In this document: positions 1-7,680 of the stretch, one piece after another
How positions within the stretch are numbered: the first letter of the stretch is position 1
Layout: each line of letters opens with the position of its first letter
Assembly: GCA_964630835.1 (NCBI GenBank)
Contig: CAZVZM010000001.1
Span: 1-64,000 of the forward strand
Direction of reading: 5' to 3'
Origin: Halarsenatibacter sp964630835
GTDB lineage: Bacteria > Bacillota > Halanaerobiia > Halanaerobiales > Halarsenatibacteraceae
Length of the DNA: 64,000 nt
Position numbers and translations under genes: made by a program
The notes under the pieces: model-generated
What the model saw: the letters and a program-made list of their open reading frames with translations, nothing else
Database searches by the model: none
Told to the model about the DNA's origin: nothing

Positions 1-343
1 TCTCCACAACTCTTTTTACATCTTCTCCCTCTAGATCATAAAGCATCAGGAGAAAATCTTCCTCCTGCCAGCGGCAGACTGCATCGCCGCGGCGGACCCG
101 CCGCCTAATTGTTTCCAGCATCTTCTCTGCCGCTAAGTCCAGGTCTATGCCATTTTCTTTTGACTTTTGCAGCACCAGACGGGAGAGGTAGATATTGTGC
201 CAGTCTCTCTCCGCTCTCCTTCTTTCCAGATCGTATATGTATAAAAATGTCTCTCTATCACATATGTAAGCTCCCGGCTCCTCCTGACTCTTCCTGTACC
301 CTTCAAGGCCAGGAGGCAGGGATGATGGCGGTTTGCTTTGCAT
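1..343 (-). CDS. C-terminal-type GGDEF-like regulator domain protein, partial (3' end outside window)
   Basis: The visible 114 codons start at ATG 343-341, with GGGGAG upstream, and run off the left edge. The protein matches the C-terminal third of the two larger regulators at 761-1927 and 2253-3419: it shares the YDLERRRAERD helix and the block RRGDAVCRWQEEDFLLMLYD, which resembles the core of a diguanylate-cyclase fold with the GGDEF loop lost. An in-frame stop lies just upstream (near 378), so the winged-helix and BTAD parts of its relatives are absent. It may be a stand-alone sensory domain or the remnant of a third full-length paralogue. Function is unknown; the relationship is seen directly. 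Confidence 0.6.
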   Translation of the reverse strand, partial: MQSKPPSSLPPGLEGYRKSQEEPGAYICDRETFLYIYDLERRRAERDWHNIYLSRLVLQKSKENGIDLDLAAEKMLETIRRRVRRGDAVCRWQEEDFLLMLYDLEGEDVKRVVE

Positions 344-640
344 GAATTTCACTCCCCGGAGTGTAAAAGCCTGCCAATTTCACTTAAATGCAATTCATAT
401 TCTAGCGGATTGAGAGCAATATCCAGCTAAAACATTTTTACTATTTTCCGCCGGAAACAGAAATGTTACTTTTTTACTATCATCTGCTGTCTACATTGTA
501 ACCCCCAAAATGGAAAATGTTAATGACGCAGCGATTATCTCGATGATTTTGCGATGATGCATTGTAGAAATAGTTCCTAATAGGGATAATCTGGATGAGG
601 GGTGAAAATACATATGCTATAATTCCGTTTTAAGGAAATT

Positions 641-666
641 AAAAAAACCGCCTTATCAAAAGGCGG
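641..666 (-). terminator. Rho-independent terminator after the regulator at 761-1927
   Basis: Read on the minus strand, a 7-bp stem (arms 660-666 and 648-654) with a 5-nt loop is followed directly by seven T (641-647). The rest of the 344-760 gap is AT-rich with no other gene that I can see. Confidence 0.8.
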
Positions 667-760
667 TGAAAGGCGGCGATAATTAAACATTTTAACAATA
701 TTTATTTTCCTTCATTTTGGCCTTTAAAAGTTACATCCCTGTCTTTATATCCGTTTCATG

Positions 761-1927
761 TCATACATCAAAAAATCGCCTCTTTAACTCCAGCCAGTCC
801 GGCGGATTGCAGCAGGCGGCAAAAGAATTTTCTATACGCTCGGCAACCTTATCTCTATCCTCGTGGGATATATTGGCCAGAAGCACGATGAAATGCTTTG
901 AATTCCAGCGGCAGACTATATCCCCGGCCCGAAGCTGATCTTCAAGAATGTCCATCAGATTATCCCCATGTTCTTTCATAACATCCTCGGAGGCTTCACC
1001 TATAAGCCTGATATGAGCCAGATGGCGGGGAGGAACATCCCGCTCGGCCCTTCTCTTTTCCAGCTCGTACAATCTGGTAAATGTGTCGGGCTCGCAGACG
1101 AAGGCGCCCTCGGCCTGAGCTCTCTCCTTTAAATCTGCAATCAGACTGGAAGGATCTTCCCGCCGCTCCTTGTTTCCGTCCAGGCGGGCCCCCAGCTCCT
1201 TTAATTTTTTGGGAATGGCATAATCATTTTCTTCAAACATATTCACAGCCTCTTCGTATTTCAGGCGGGCAAAACCCTCTCGCCCTGCATCGATAAGAGT
1301 CTCTATGCCCCCGATAACCAGCCTTTCATCGAATTTAACCAGGCGGTGAACCTGATCGTAAAATTCCCAGAGCCTGTTATGCTTTTTTTCCTCCCGCAAA
1401 AATTCATCTATATCCAGGAGTGTGGTAACCAGCATGTCCCTGTAATAATTGCGGGCAGTCCAGACCCACTCCTCGGTGCTGACCTCCTCCAGATAATCTC
1501 CCTGATAGAGACTTATTGCCCGGGAAAAATCTCTGATAATCCCGTCAGCATCCTCACCTGCATTTTCCTGAACCCGAAAGCATAATTTTTTGAATTCCTC
1601 GGCATCGAGCCAGTAATCCAGATCATCATTGAAGGTATAGGCGCTGCCCCGTGTCTTAATAAATTTTATATCTTCATCCTGCAGCTCCCGGAGATAGCTG
1701 CGCAGCCTGTATACCAGCGCCGAAAGCGCGCCTTCAGGATCAGTATTGTTATTTAACTGCATCTCCATGATCAGCTCGTCCCTGGGGATCCTGCGGTCTT
1801 TATATGTAATGAGATACTGCAGGAGTTTCCAGCGCTTGCTGTATTTATTGACTCCTTCTGTAATTATATCCCTGCCATTTTTGAGCTCAAAATTTCCAAA
1901 CGTGAGAATCTCATATTCTGCCCCCAT
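761..1927 (-). CDS. BTAD-type transcriptional regulator with degenerate GGDEF-like C-terminus
   Basis: A 388-residue protein in three parts. Residues about 1-95 form an OmpR/SARP-like winged helix (KRWKLLQYLITYKDRRIPRD, then ALSALVYRLRSYLRE). Residues about 100-240 form a helical BTAD/TPR segment (LDYWLDAEEFKKL, LYQGDYLEEV). Residues about 285-380 form an alpha/beta domain with LRAGDIVCRWNSKHFIVLLA, at the place where diguanylate cyclases have DxxxRxGGDEF; the GGDEF loop itself is missing, so catalysis is unlikely. The start is ATG 1927 behind a GGGGGGAG ribosome site. It is a paralogue of the gene at 2253-3419 and of the partial gene at 1-343. BTAD proteins are usually DNA-binding activators; the target and signal are unknown. 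Confidence 0.7.
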   Translation of the reverse strand: MGAEYEILTFGNFELKNGRDIITEGVNKYSKRWKLLQYLITYKDRRIPRDELIMEMQLNNNTDPEGALSALVYRLRSYLRELQDEDIKFIKTRGSAYTFNDDLDYWLDAEEFKKLCFRVQENAGEDADGIIRDFSRAISLYQGDYLEEVSTEEWVWTARNYYRDMLVTTLLDIDEFLREEKKHNRLWEFYDQVHRLVKFDERLVIGGIETLIDAGREGFARLKYEEAVNMFEENDYAIPKKLKELGARLDGNKERREDPSSLIADLKERAQAEGAFVCEPDTFTRLYELEKRRAERDVPPRHLAHIRLIGEASEDVMKEHGDNLMDILEDQLRAGDIVCRWNSKHFIVLLANISHEDRDKVAERIENSFAACCNPPDWLELKRRFFDV

Positions 1928-2252
1928 AAGCTCCCCCCCGAGAAGCCAGTTTATATTAATGCTTTAAATCCCTGACTGGGCCCTGTTCTGTCTGTGTTAA
2001 AATCATCTTTCTGCATTCAGCATAAAAAGATGCTGTATTATGTTAATTTAAGGTTATTAACTGTTTTTCCTGCATAATCATCAATTACTTTTCAAACAAT
2101 ATCCTTCAATGAGAAAATTTTTGAATACTTATTATCAATAAAGTGTTGAGTCACCTTTGAAAACAAATTTTAACTCTGCTTAATCATAATATCAGGTCTT
2201 TCTGTAATACATAACACGAGAGATAACAATAGAAATGAGACGAAAAAAAGAG
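1928..2252. other. AT-rich intergenic region between two regulator paralogues
   Basis: About 325 bp without a convincing reading frame. It carries the ribosome site of the 761-1927 gene at its left end and presumably that gene's promoter. I see no perfect promoter, terminator or repeat here. Confidence 0.5.
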
Positions 2253-3419
2253 TCATATACTCCGCCTGCTGCCATTTATAGCGATGTCTTCCAGGCTGGA
2301 TCTATCCGCAAATTTTTCCTCTATATCTTTAAGTATTGCCACCGGATCTCTTTCCTCCGAAATAGCATCGCCGGATACGAGAGCTACATAATTGCCCTCC
2401 TCCCAGCGGCAGTAGGCATAAATCTCATCGCTTCTTTTTTGCATAACCTCCGAGAATATCTGTCCGGCCTTCCTCAATTTGCTGCTTGAACCCCTCCCCT
2501 CGATCTCAAAATTGAAAACCTCCACATCCTTCCCCGCTTTTTCCAGGGCTGAATAGATTTCAAACAGTGTAAGAGGTCCACATTCCCCCACGCCAGAATC
2601 TCTGGCAGCCTGTCTCTGCCTGAAAAATTCAACGGGATCCTGTTTCTGAAGAGGAGAGCGGGTGGAGTCAAAATGTTTTTGCAGCTCATCGGGAATCTGC
2701 AGACCATTTTTGCGAAAAAATGCCACGGACTCCTCTGCCTTCTGCCTGGCCAGGCGATAATTGCCGCTCTCTCTGGCCAGCTCAATCATTCTCCCATGTA
2801 TCTCCCCCTCCAGAGGACAGTGCTTAAGCGCTGAGCTTAATATCTGCTCGGCCTTTTCATACTCCTCCTGCTCCTCCAGGATATCCGTTAATTTCTCCAC
2901 CACTTCCATATACTGCGCCCGAAAGCGCTTTCTCTGCTGCAATATCCAGAGATTTTCCTCAATTCCGGCCATAAACGGCCCGTTATAAAGCTCAAAGGCC
3001 TCTCTCAGGGAGTCGGTCTCCCGGGAAAGCACGCCTTCTCCGCTGGCCTTCTCACCTTCCTCTCTCAGCTTTTCAAAATGAGCTGCATCCAGCCAGACAT
3101 CCAAATCGCTGTTAAAGGTATAACCGCCATTATCGGTGAGGATAACCTCCTTATCCAGATGGGAAAAATCCCGGCGCAGGCGATAGATCATCATGCGAAG
3201 AGATTGTTCGGGAGCTTCATTTTGTTCTAAGGCCATCTTTTCAATCAGATACTGCACTGAGAGTGTTTCATGAGCGTGAAAATAGAGAACTAAAAACAGA
3301 GACCATTTTCGGGGAATACCTGCGCTGCTGTCGACAAATGTATCTCCTCCACTGACAATTTTTATATTGCCCAGGGTACAGATTTTAATATCCCCAGCGC
3401 GCTGCTTTAAATCCTGCAA
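2253..3419 (-). CDS. BTAD-type transcriptional regulator with degenerate GGDEF-like C-terminus (paralogue)
   Basis: A 388-residue protein, exactly as long as its paralogue at 761-1927 and with the same order: winged helix (PRKWSLFLVLYFHAHETLS, SLRMMIYRLRRDFSHL), BTAD/TPR helices (LDVWLDAAHFEKLREEGEKA, LYNGPFMAGIEENLWILQQR, KAEQILSSALKHCPLEGEIH) and a tail with the YAYCRWEEGNYVALVSGD block that replaces a GGDEF core. The start is probably TTG 3419, because AGGAGGGG lies 7 nt upstream and no ATG is placed as well. The gene follows the small membrane protein at 3449-3721 after 29 bp and is probably co-transcribed with it. Sequence divergence from the other copy is substantial, so the duplication is not recent. 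Confidence 0.7.
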   Translation of the reverse strand: MQDLKQRAGDIKICTLGNIKIVSGGDTFVDSSAGIPRKWSLFLVLYFHAHETLSVQYLIEKMALEQNEAPEQSLRMMIYRLRRDFSHLDKEVILTDNGGYTFNSDLDVWLDAAHFEKLREEGEKASGEGVLSRETDSLREAFELYNGPFMAGIEENLWILQQRKRFRAQYMEVVEKLTDILEEQEEYEKAEQILSSALKHCPLEGEIHGRMIELARESGNYRLARQKAEESVAFFRKNGLQIPDELQKHFDSTRSPLQKQDPVEFFRQRQAARDSGVGECGPLTLFEIYSALEKAGKDVEVFNFEIEGRGSSSKLRKAGQIFSEVMQKRSDEIYAYCRWEEGNYVALVSGDAISEERDPVAILKDIEEKFADRSSLEDIAINGSRRSI

Positions 3420-3448
3420 ACCTTTTCCCCTCCTTCAACAAATTTGGC

Positions 3449-3721
3449 TCACTCCTCCATATACTCTTTAAAATGTTCCCATTCTTCCTCAGTAAGGTAA
3501 CCGGCCTCAAAGCGTCTTTTCCCCAGCTTAAAAAGTTCCTCCCTGCTCATGGAGGAGCTAAATTTTTCGTGCAGAGGATGGGGCCTGCCCCTGAAGGCAT
3601 CCTCGCCCCCCTCCTCATTTTCGCGCCGGAGCAGCGGTATGCCAAAGTCCTCATCGGTGCCGTAACGTATGATGACATAAAATATGAGACCAATAACGAG
3701 CAGGCCGCTCAATCCCATCAT
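3449..3721 (-). CDS. small membrane protein with SHOCT-like C-terminus
   Basis: A 90-residue protein. Residues about 3-19 form one hydrophobic segment (GLSGLLVIGLIFYVIIRYG), followed by a charged linker and a C-terminal amphipathic pair, SREELFKLGKRRFEAGYLTE. The last part resembles the short SHOCT-type domain found at the end of many small bacterial proteins. AGGAGATGG precedes the ATG. Its position immediately upstream of the BTAD regulator suggests an operon, perhaps a membrane partner for that regulator, but this is inference. No enzymatic motif is visible. Confidence 0.6.
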   Translation of the reverse strand: MMGLSGLLVIGLIFYVIIRYGTDEDFGIPLLRRENEEGGEDAFRGRPHPLHEKFSSSMSREELFKLGKRRFEAGYLTEEEWEHFKEYMEE

Positions 3722-3873
3722 CTATACCATCTCCTCTGCAAAAGGAAATTTTTAGGAAGCTCATGCCTAAATATTCAGATAATTATATAAAAGATCTACC
3801 AGCTCAATTTATGGCTCTTCTTGTTATTGGCTGCTGGATATCGATTAAGATCTCTATTATGATACTAAGGGCC

Positions 3874-3990
3874 GGAAGATATAAAGCGAAATGACACTCA
3901 AAATTTTTCGAATTCTGAGTCAGATCCATAGCGAGAAACTAAGCTTAAGCAGAGTAAAAACTTCACTGTGAACGAAGCTTTATATCTTCC
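3874..3990 (+). repeat. 117-bp palindromic interspersed repeat, full-length copy
   Basis: The arms GGAAGATATAAAGC (3874-3887) and GCTTTATATCTTCC (3977-3990) are perfect inverted complements. Between them lie an AT stretch AAAATTTTTC, the small palindrome TCTGAGTCAGA and a conserved GTCAGRTCCATRGC block. The copy at 13616-13732 has the same total length and the same internal order, but its arms differ by compensating changes. Partial or variant copies lie near 7501, 24458, 37205, 42912, 59881, 61107 and 63113. Confidence 0.75.
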
Positions 3991-4181
3991 CAGTTAGACA
4001 GTACCATCTATAACAGTGCCATCTATATACAGTAAAGAGAGGATTTTTTTTGCCCAAATATAGATTGCTCTGGTGTAATCGTTTTCAAAATATAATACAA
4101 ATTACCTGTTTGTTAGTCATAATAATAACATATAATTGGAGAGACAACAAGAAAGCAGGCCCTTCCGAAAACATATACTTC

Positions 4182-4304
4182 TGTGGATAAATTATATTTG
4201 TTCTGCTGTAAAAAAGAGGAATCCTGTCGAGAAGGGCGCTAAGAGGCCGCAAACCACGGGATTATCCACAATCAATCAGTGATTGTTAATAAGTCTGTGG
4301 ATAA
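4182..4304. promoter_or_regulatory. cluster of three perfect DnaA boxes away from oriC
   Basis: TGTGGATAA occurs at 4182-4190 and 4296-4304, and its complement TTATCCACA at 4262-4270. All three are perfect 9-mers within 123 bp in a noncoding region (3722-4640) about 37 kb from oriC. Clusters like this titrate or reload DnaA in other bacteria (datA, DARS, Bacillus DnaA-box clusters); that role here is inference. The flanking DNA from 3991 to 4640 holds no reading frame that I trust. Confidence 0.6.
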
Positions 4305-4323
4305 CTTGAACATGAGTATTGCG

Positions 4324-4352
4324 AACATCTATTTTGCACAGATGTTTTTTTG
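4324..4352 (+). terminator. possible terminator hairpin
   Basis: The arms AACATCT (4324-4330) and AGATGTT (4340-4346) pair, and the T-run at the 3' side continues to 4351. No plus-strand gene lies upstream, so it either ends a small noncoding transcript from the DnaA-box region or is a chance hairpin. Confidence 0.35.
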
Positions 4353-4640
4353 CAGGGTAAGTCATCTCATCCTTCCCGAGCAATTATAATTCAAGACTAT
4401 CAACCTGCGGACCAGAAGTTGGGCGGCCTCGAAAACTATATTGATGTAATATAATGCTATAAATGCCCGTAAATGAATGTGTTAAATTAAACATCATATT
4501 TCATTTGATATCATGATTGCATTGCCAGAAGTCATTTTACCGGCCGCTTGATTTACAGGATGCACGATATGCCGAAGATTATTATATAGAAGACTATTAT
4601 ATAATAATCATGATAATTCGAATTTATGCAGGACAGCTAT

Positions 4641-5366
4641 TTAGATGTTTTTTGCCGCCTCCTGATCGAGTATCACCGTAACATCATCATGCAGGTGCAA
4701 AAAGGAGACAGGAAACTTTGTTGTTACCTCCCTCACTATCATCTGCTCGACAACAGCTGCTTTGCTCTCTCCGTTGGCTATGAGCAAAATCCTCTCAGCT
4801 GAGAGGATAGTATTTAACCCCATGGTTATGCCTCTTTTGGGCACATTTTTTCGACTGGCAAAATTTCCCTGGCTGGCGGTTCTTGTCTGGTCGGCCAGTT
4901 TCATCACCGTCGTCTCAAGCGGTAGCTTTTCGGCGGGTTCCAGAAAGGCTATATGACCATTCTGTCCCACTCCCAAAACTATCAGATCGATACCCCCGGC
5001 CTCCTTAATTTTTTCCTCATAGCGCCGGCATTCTTCAGAGGTATCTTCGGGAGAGGGATGGGGTATGTAAGCATTTTCTGGATCTATATCCACATGGTTA
5101 AAAAAGTTTTCTTCCATGTAAGTGCTAAAACTCCCCGGGTTTTCGGGATCTATATCGAGATACTCATCCAGATTGAACGTTTTAACGCGGGCAAAACTTA
5201 GACTCTCCTCTTTATGTCTGCGAACCAGTTCATCATACATGCCCATAGGAGTGCTGCCGGTGGGGAGTCCTAAAGCGCTTTCGGGCTTAAACTGCACCTG
5301 ACCGGCCACCACATCGGCTGCTTTTTTGCTTAAATGATCGTAATTATCTGCTATTATTATATTCAT
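4641..5366 (-). CDS. nagB: glucosamine-6-phosphate deaminase
   Basis: A 241-residue cytosolic enzyme that converts glucosamine-6-phosphate to fructose-6-phosphate and ammonia, linking amino-sugar breakdown to glycolysis. Family landmarks are visible in order: LGLPTGSTPMGMYDEL (phosphosugar loop), KTFNLDEYLDI (active-site Asp), LIVLGVGQNGHIAFLEPAE, then the conserved TMGLNTILSAERILLIANGE. The usual HIAFNEP reads HIAFLEP here, one atypical position beside the active site. ATG 5366 is chosen because TGGAGG lies 8 nt upstream. It stands alone, with no nagA next to it in this window, and could be used to make or to degrade amino sugars. Confidence 0.85.
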   Translation of the reverse strand: MNIIIADNYDHLSKKAADVVAGQVQFKPESALGLPTGSTPMGMYDELVRRHKEESLSFARVKTFNLDEYLDIDPENPGSFSTYMEENFFNHVDIDPENAYIPHPSPEDTSEECRRYEEKIKEAGGIDLIVLGVGQNGHIAFLEPAEKLPLETTVMKLADQTRTASQGNFASRKNVPKRGITMGLNTILSAERILLIANGESKAAVVEQMIVREVTTKFPVSFLHLHDDVTVILDQEAAKNI

Positions 5367-5450
5367 AACGAATACCTCCAGAGGCAATAAAAAGTTCTGT
5401 AATCAATTGTCACCGGAAATCTTTCGAAGTCAGTGCCTAACCCTGGCAGA

Positions 5451-6233
5451 TTAACCGGGAACAAGCTCTAAGATAGCAACCTCAGGGCGACAGTTAATGC
5501 GCAGGGGCAATAAGCTGGTCCCCAGTCCCCGATTGACATACAGGATCTGATCATTTACGCGAAACAACCCCCGGGTATACTCCAGCCTGTATATAAGATC
5601 GCATATCTGCCGCACCACCGGCAGATCAATCTGACCCCCGTGAGTATCGCCCGCCAAAACCAGGTCTATCTCCTCTTTCACAGGACTCAGCTGTATCTCC
5701 TGCAGAATATCTGATGTATGTGAAATAACAATATTTAAACTATCGCTGAGGTCGGCATGTTTAACCGCCTGAATAAAATCGTCCTGTCCCATTCTGGGAC
5801 AGCCCACACCTATAATATTTAAATCATTTCCCCTGAGCTTAAAACTGCGGTGCTGATTATACATGCAGGTAATTCCTGCTTCCTCCAAAGACCTGCGGAT
5901 TAGCGATAGATTTCGGCGGTAATCATGATTGCCTGGCACCGCCAGAGCCGGGCAGGAAAAATTTAGGCTCTTGATATATTCGGTAAAGCTATCTATGTGA
6001 TGAAGATTATCAACATAATCCCCGGTGAAAAGAGCTATATCGAAGGTGAGAGAGCGCACTATATTCTTTACTTTTTTCTCCAGCCTCCCCTTTCGATGAA
6101 AATGAAAATCGGTCAGATGCAATATTCTTATGCCCGAAGAAATCTTATCAAAACTCAGGTGCAGTTCTTTTGCCTCAACATCAGCATTGGATATAAAGGG
6201 CAGATTTAAGCGTGAAAGCAGATAACGCAGCAA
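5451..6233 (-). CDS. calcineurin-like metallophosphoesterase
   Basis: A 260-residue protein with the complete set of dimetal phosphoesterase motifs: LHLTDFHFH (DxH), ALFTGDYVDN (GDxxD), AVPGNHDYRR (GNHD), a later ISHTSD and LVLAGDTHGGQ (GDxHxGQ). The short N-terminus before the first motif is modestly hydrophobic (LLSRLNLPFI), so weak membrane association is possible. The closest known style is the YkuE/YpbG group of cell-envelope-associated phosphodiesterases; the substrate cannot be read from sequence. It lies between nagB and a peptidoglycan-type deacetylase, which weakly suggests a cell-wall role. Confidence 0.8.
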   Translation of the reverse strand: MLRYLLSRLNLPFISNADVEAKELHLSFDKISSGIRILHLTDFHFHRKGRLEKKVKNIVRSLTFDIALFTGDYVDNLHHIDSFTEYIKSLNFSCPALAVPGNHDYRRNLSLIRRSLEEAGITCMYNQHRSFKLRGNDLNIIGVGCPRMGQDDFIQAVKHADLSDSLNIVISHTSDILQEIQLSPVKEEIDLVLAGDTHGGQIDLPVVRQICDLIYRLEYTRGLFRVNDQILYVNRGLGTSLLPLRINCRPEVAILELVPG

Positions 6234-6320
6234 TATCCCTTATACACTCCCTTAATCTAAAATAATTGCCAGAGGATAAAACCGATTAGATTTCTATAAG
6301 CTTTTGACTCTGAGCTGTAT

Positions 6321-7115
6321 TTACCGGTCCCTGCGGGAAATCAACTCTCCCACGGTAGTAAATTCATAACCTTCCTTCATAAGCATCTCTATCATCTCGG
6401 GCAGCATCTTAATGGTATTGGTGCGATCTCCACCTCCATCATGAAGTAAAATTATGGCACCGGGGTGCATCTGCACCTGCAGTCGGGCTAAAAGCATTTC
6501 AGGCTGGTTTTCCAGCTCATAATCACCGATGTCTACAGACCAGTTTACCACCTTATATCCTTTCTCACCCAGCTTCTCCATCTGTTCGCCGGTGATGCTG
6601 CCATAAGGGGGGCGGACGAGGGTGGGATACTCGCCGGTGATCTCCTCTATCATCTCTCCGGTTGGTTTTATCTCTTCTTCCCAAATTGTCTCCCGGTCAA
6701 GCTTTGTGAAATCCCGGTGGGTGAAGGAATGATTGCCTATTTCGTGTCCGTGCTCGGCCACCTTCTCCACCAGCCATGGGCTGGCTTCTACTTCCTGTCC
6801 CAGCATAAAGAAGGTGGCAGGAATATCGTATTCATTGAGAATGTCGAGAATGTCCGGGGTGTTGCCGGGCAGAGGCCCATCATCAAAGCTCAATGCTACT
6901 TTAGAGGAGTGCTCGGGACCGGCCATGTAAAAAACCCCGGGAAACTGCTGCTCCATGCGCTCATACCGGGAAATATATTCATCAGCTACAAAAGCCTGAA
7001 CTCGCCCTCCTGATGTCAAAAACATCTGTGGAAGAAAGAGAAGTAAAATCGCCACTATCAGAATAAAAAAAGCTCTTTCGCGGGCGCGTTTTTCCATGTT
7101 CCACCTTAAAGACAT
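6321..7115 (-). CDS. secreted or membrane-anchored polysaccharide deacetylase (NodB domain)
   Basis: A 264-residue protein. A single N-terminal hydrophobic segment (AFFILIVAILLLFLP, residues about 14-30) follows a basic stretch, so it is exported and probably anchored. The NodB domain shows all five motifs: ALSFDDGPLPGN, GHEIGNHSFTHRDF (metal-binding His pair), VRPPYGS, VNWSVDIGDYE and IILLHDGGGDR. Such enzymes remove N-acetyl groups from peptidoglycan or other envelope glycans. ATG 7115 is preferred because AGGAAGGT lies 7 nt upstream; an upstream in-frame ATG at 7151 has no such site. Confidence 0.85.
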   Translation of the reverse strand: MSLRWNMEKRARERAFFILIVAILLLFLPQMFLTSGGRVQAFVADEYISRYERMEQQFPGVFYMAGPEHSSKVALSFDDGPLPGNTPDILDILNEYDIPATFFMLGQEVEASPWLVEKVAEHGHEIGNHSFTHRDFTKLDRETIWEEEIKPTGEMIEEITGEYPTLVRPPYGSITGEQMEKLGEKGYKVVNWSVDIGDYELENQPEMLLARLQVQMHPGAIILLHDGGGDRTNTIKMLPEMIEMLMKEGYEFTTVGELISRRDR

Positions 7116-7408
7116 GAAATTACCTTCCTTTCTGCAAAATAAAGCGATCATAACTTTATGTTGCCGTTATCTGTTCACCTGCTATCATCTGCTAATTTTT
7201 TTTCCATCTGTATATATAATAACATCTATTGACCTAAATTATAAGAGATTTTTCCGATAACCTCCAAAAGCCGCCGAAGACAAAATTATCGATGAATAGA
7301 TTTGTAAATCTGGCGCAAAAAGTTTGCTCAATAATTTTAAAAGCGCCCTTACAGCTCTTATAAAACTCAAAAAGTGCTCCCGCATAGTATATGATAGTAT
7401 ATGAAGGC

Positions 7409-7436
7409 TTGACATTAAAATTGAGTCAGTTATAAT
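7409..7436 (+). promoter_or_regulatory. sigma-A promoter upstream of cysK
   Basis: TTGACA (7409-7414) and TATAAT (7431-7436) are both perfect consensus hexamers with a 16-bp spacer. The transcript would start near 7443, about 240 nt ahead of cysK. Confidence 0.75.
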
Positions 7437-7449
7437 AAGGATAGATTAA

Positions 7450-7481
7450 AAAGCAAAGTGTATTACTCTGCTTTATTTTTT
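7450..7481 (+). terminator. terminator-like hairpin at the start of the cysK leader
   Basis: AAAGCA-A-AGT (7450-7459) pairs with ACT-C-TGCTTT (7465-7474) with one mismatch, followed by A and six T (7476-7481). It sits only a few bases after the predicted transcription start, so it may attenuate cysK or end a very short RNA. Confidence 0.5.
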
Positions 7482-7500
7482 GTCCCGGGAGGCTTGTCCC

Positions 7501-7630
7501 GGAAGGCTATAGGGCGAAGTGATACTTAAAATTTTTGAATCCCGAATCAGGTCCACGGTCAATAGATTGTGTCTTAACCTTAAGATGTGGCGGGCTGAGC
7601 GCAAGCTCAGGGAGGCGCTTTTGCGAAGAA
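7501..7630 (+). repeat. interspersed repeat, variant with alternative 3' half
   Basis: The left half (GGCGAAGTGATACTTAAAAT to the ATCAGGTCCACGG block) aligns with the 117-bp repeat family. The right half instead matches the copy at 37205-37335: an ATTGTGTC block, then GATGTGGCGGGCTGAGC and a perfect 6-bp hairpin CTGAGC-GCAA-GCTCAG. It lies in the untranslated leader of cysK, so it should be transcribed with that gene. Confidence 0.6.
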
Positions 7631-7680
7631 GAACTATTTTTGAGCCGAAAACCAAACTCAAGTATAGGAGGCATAAACTG

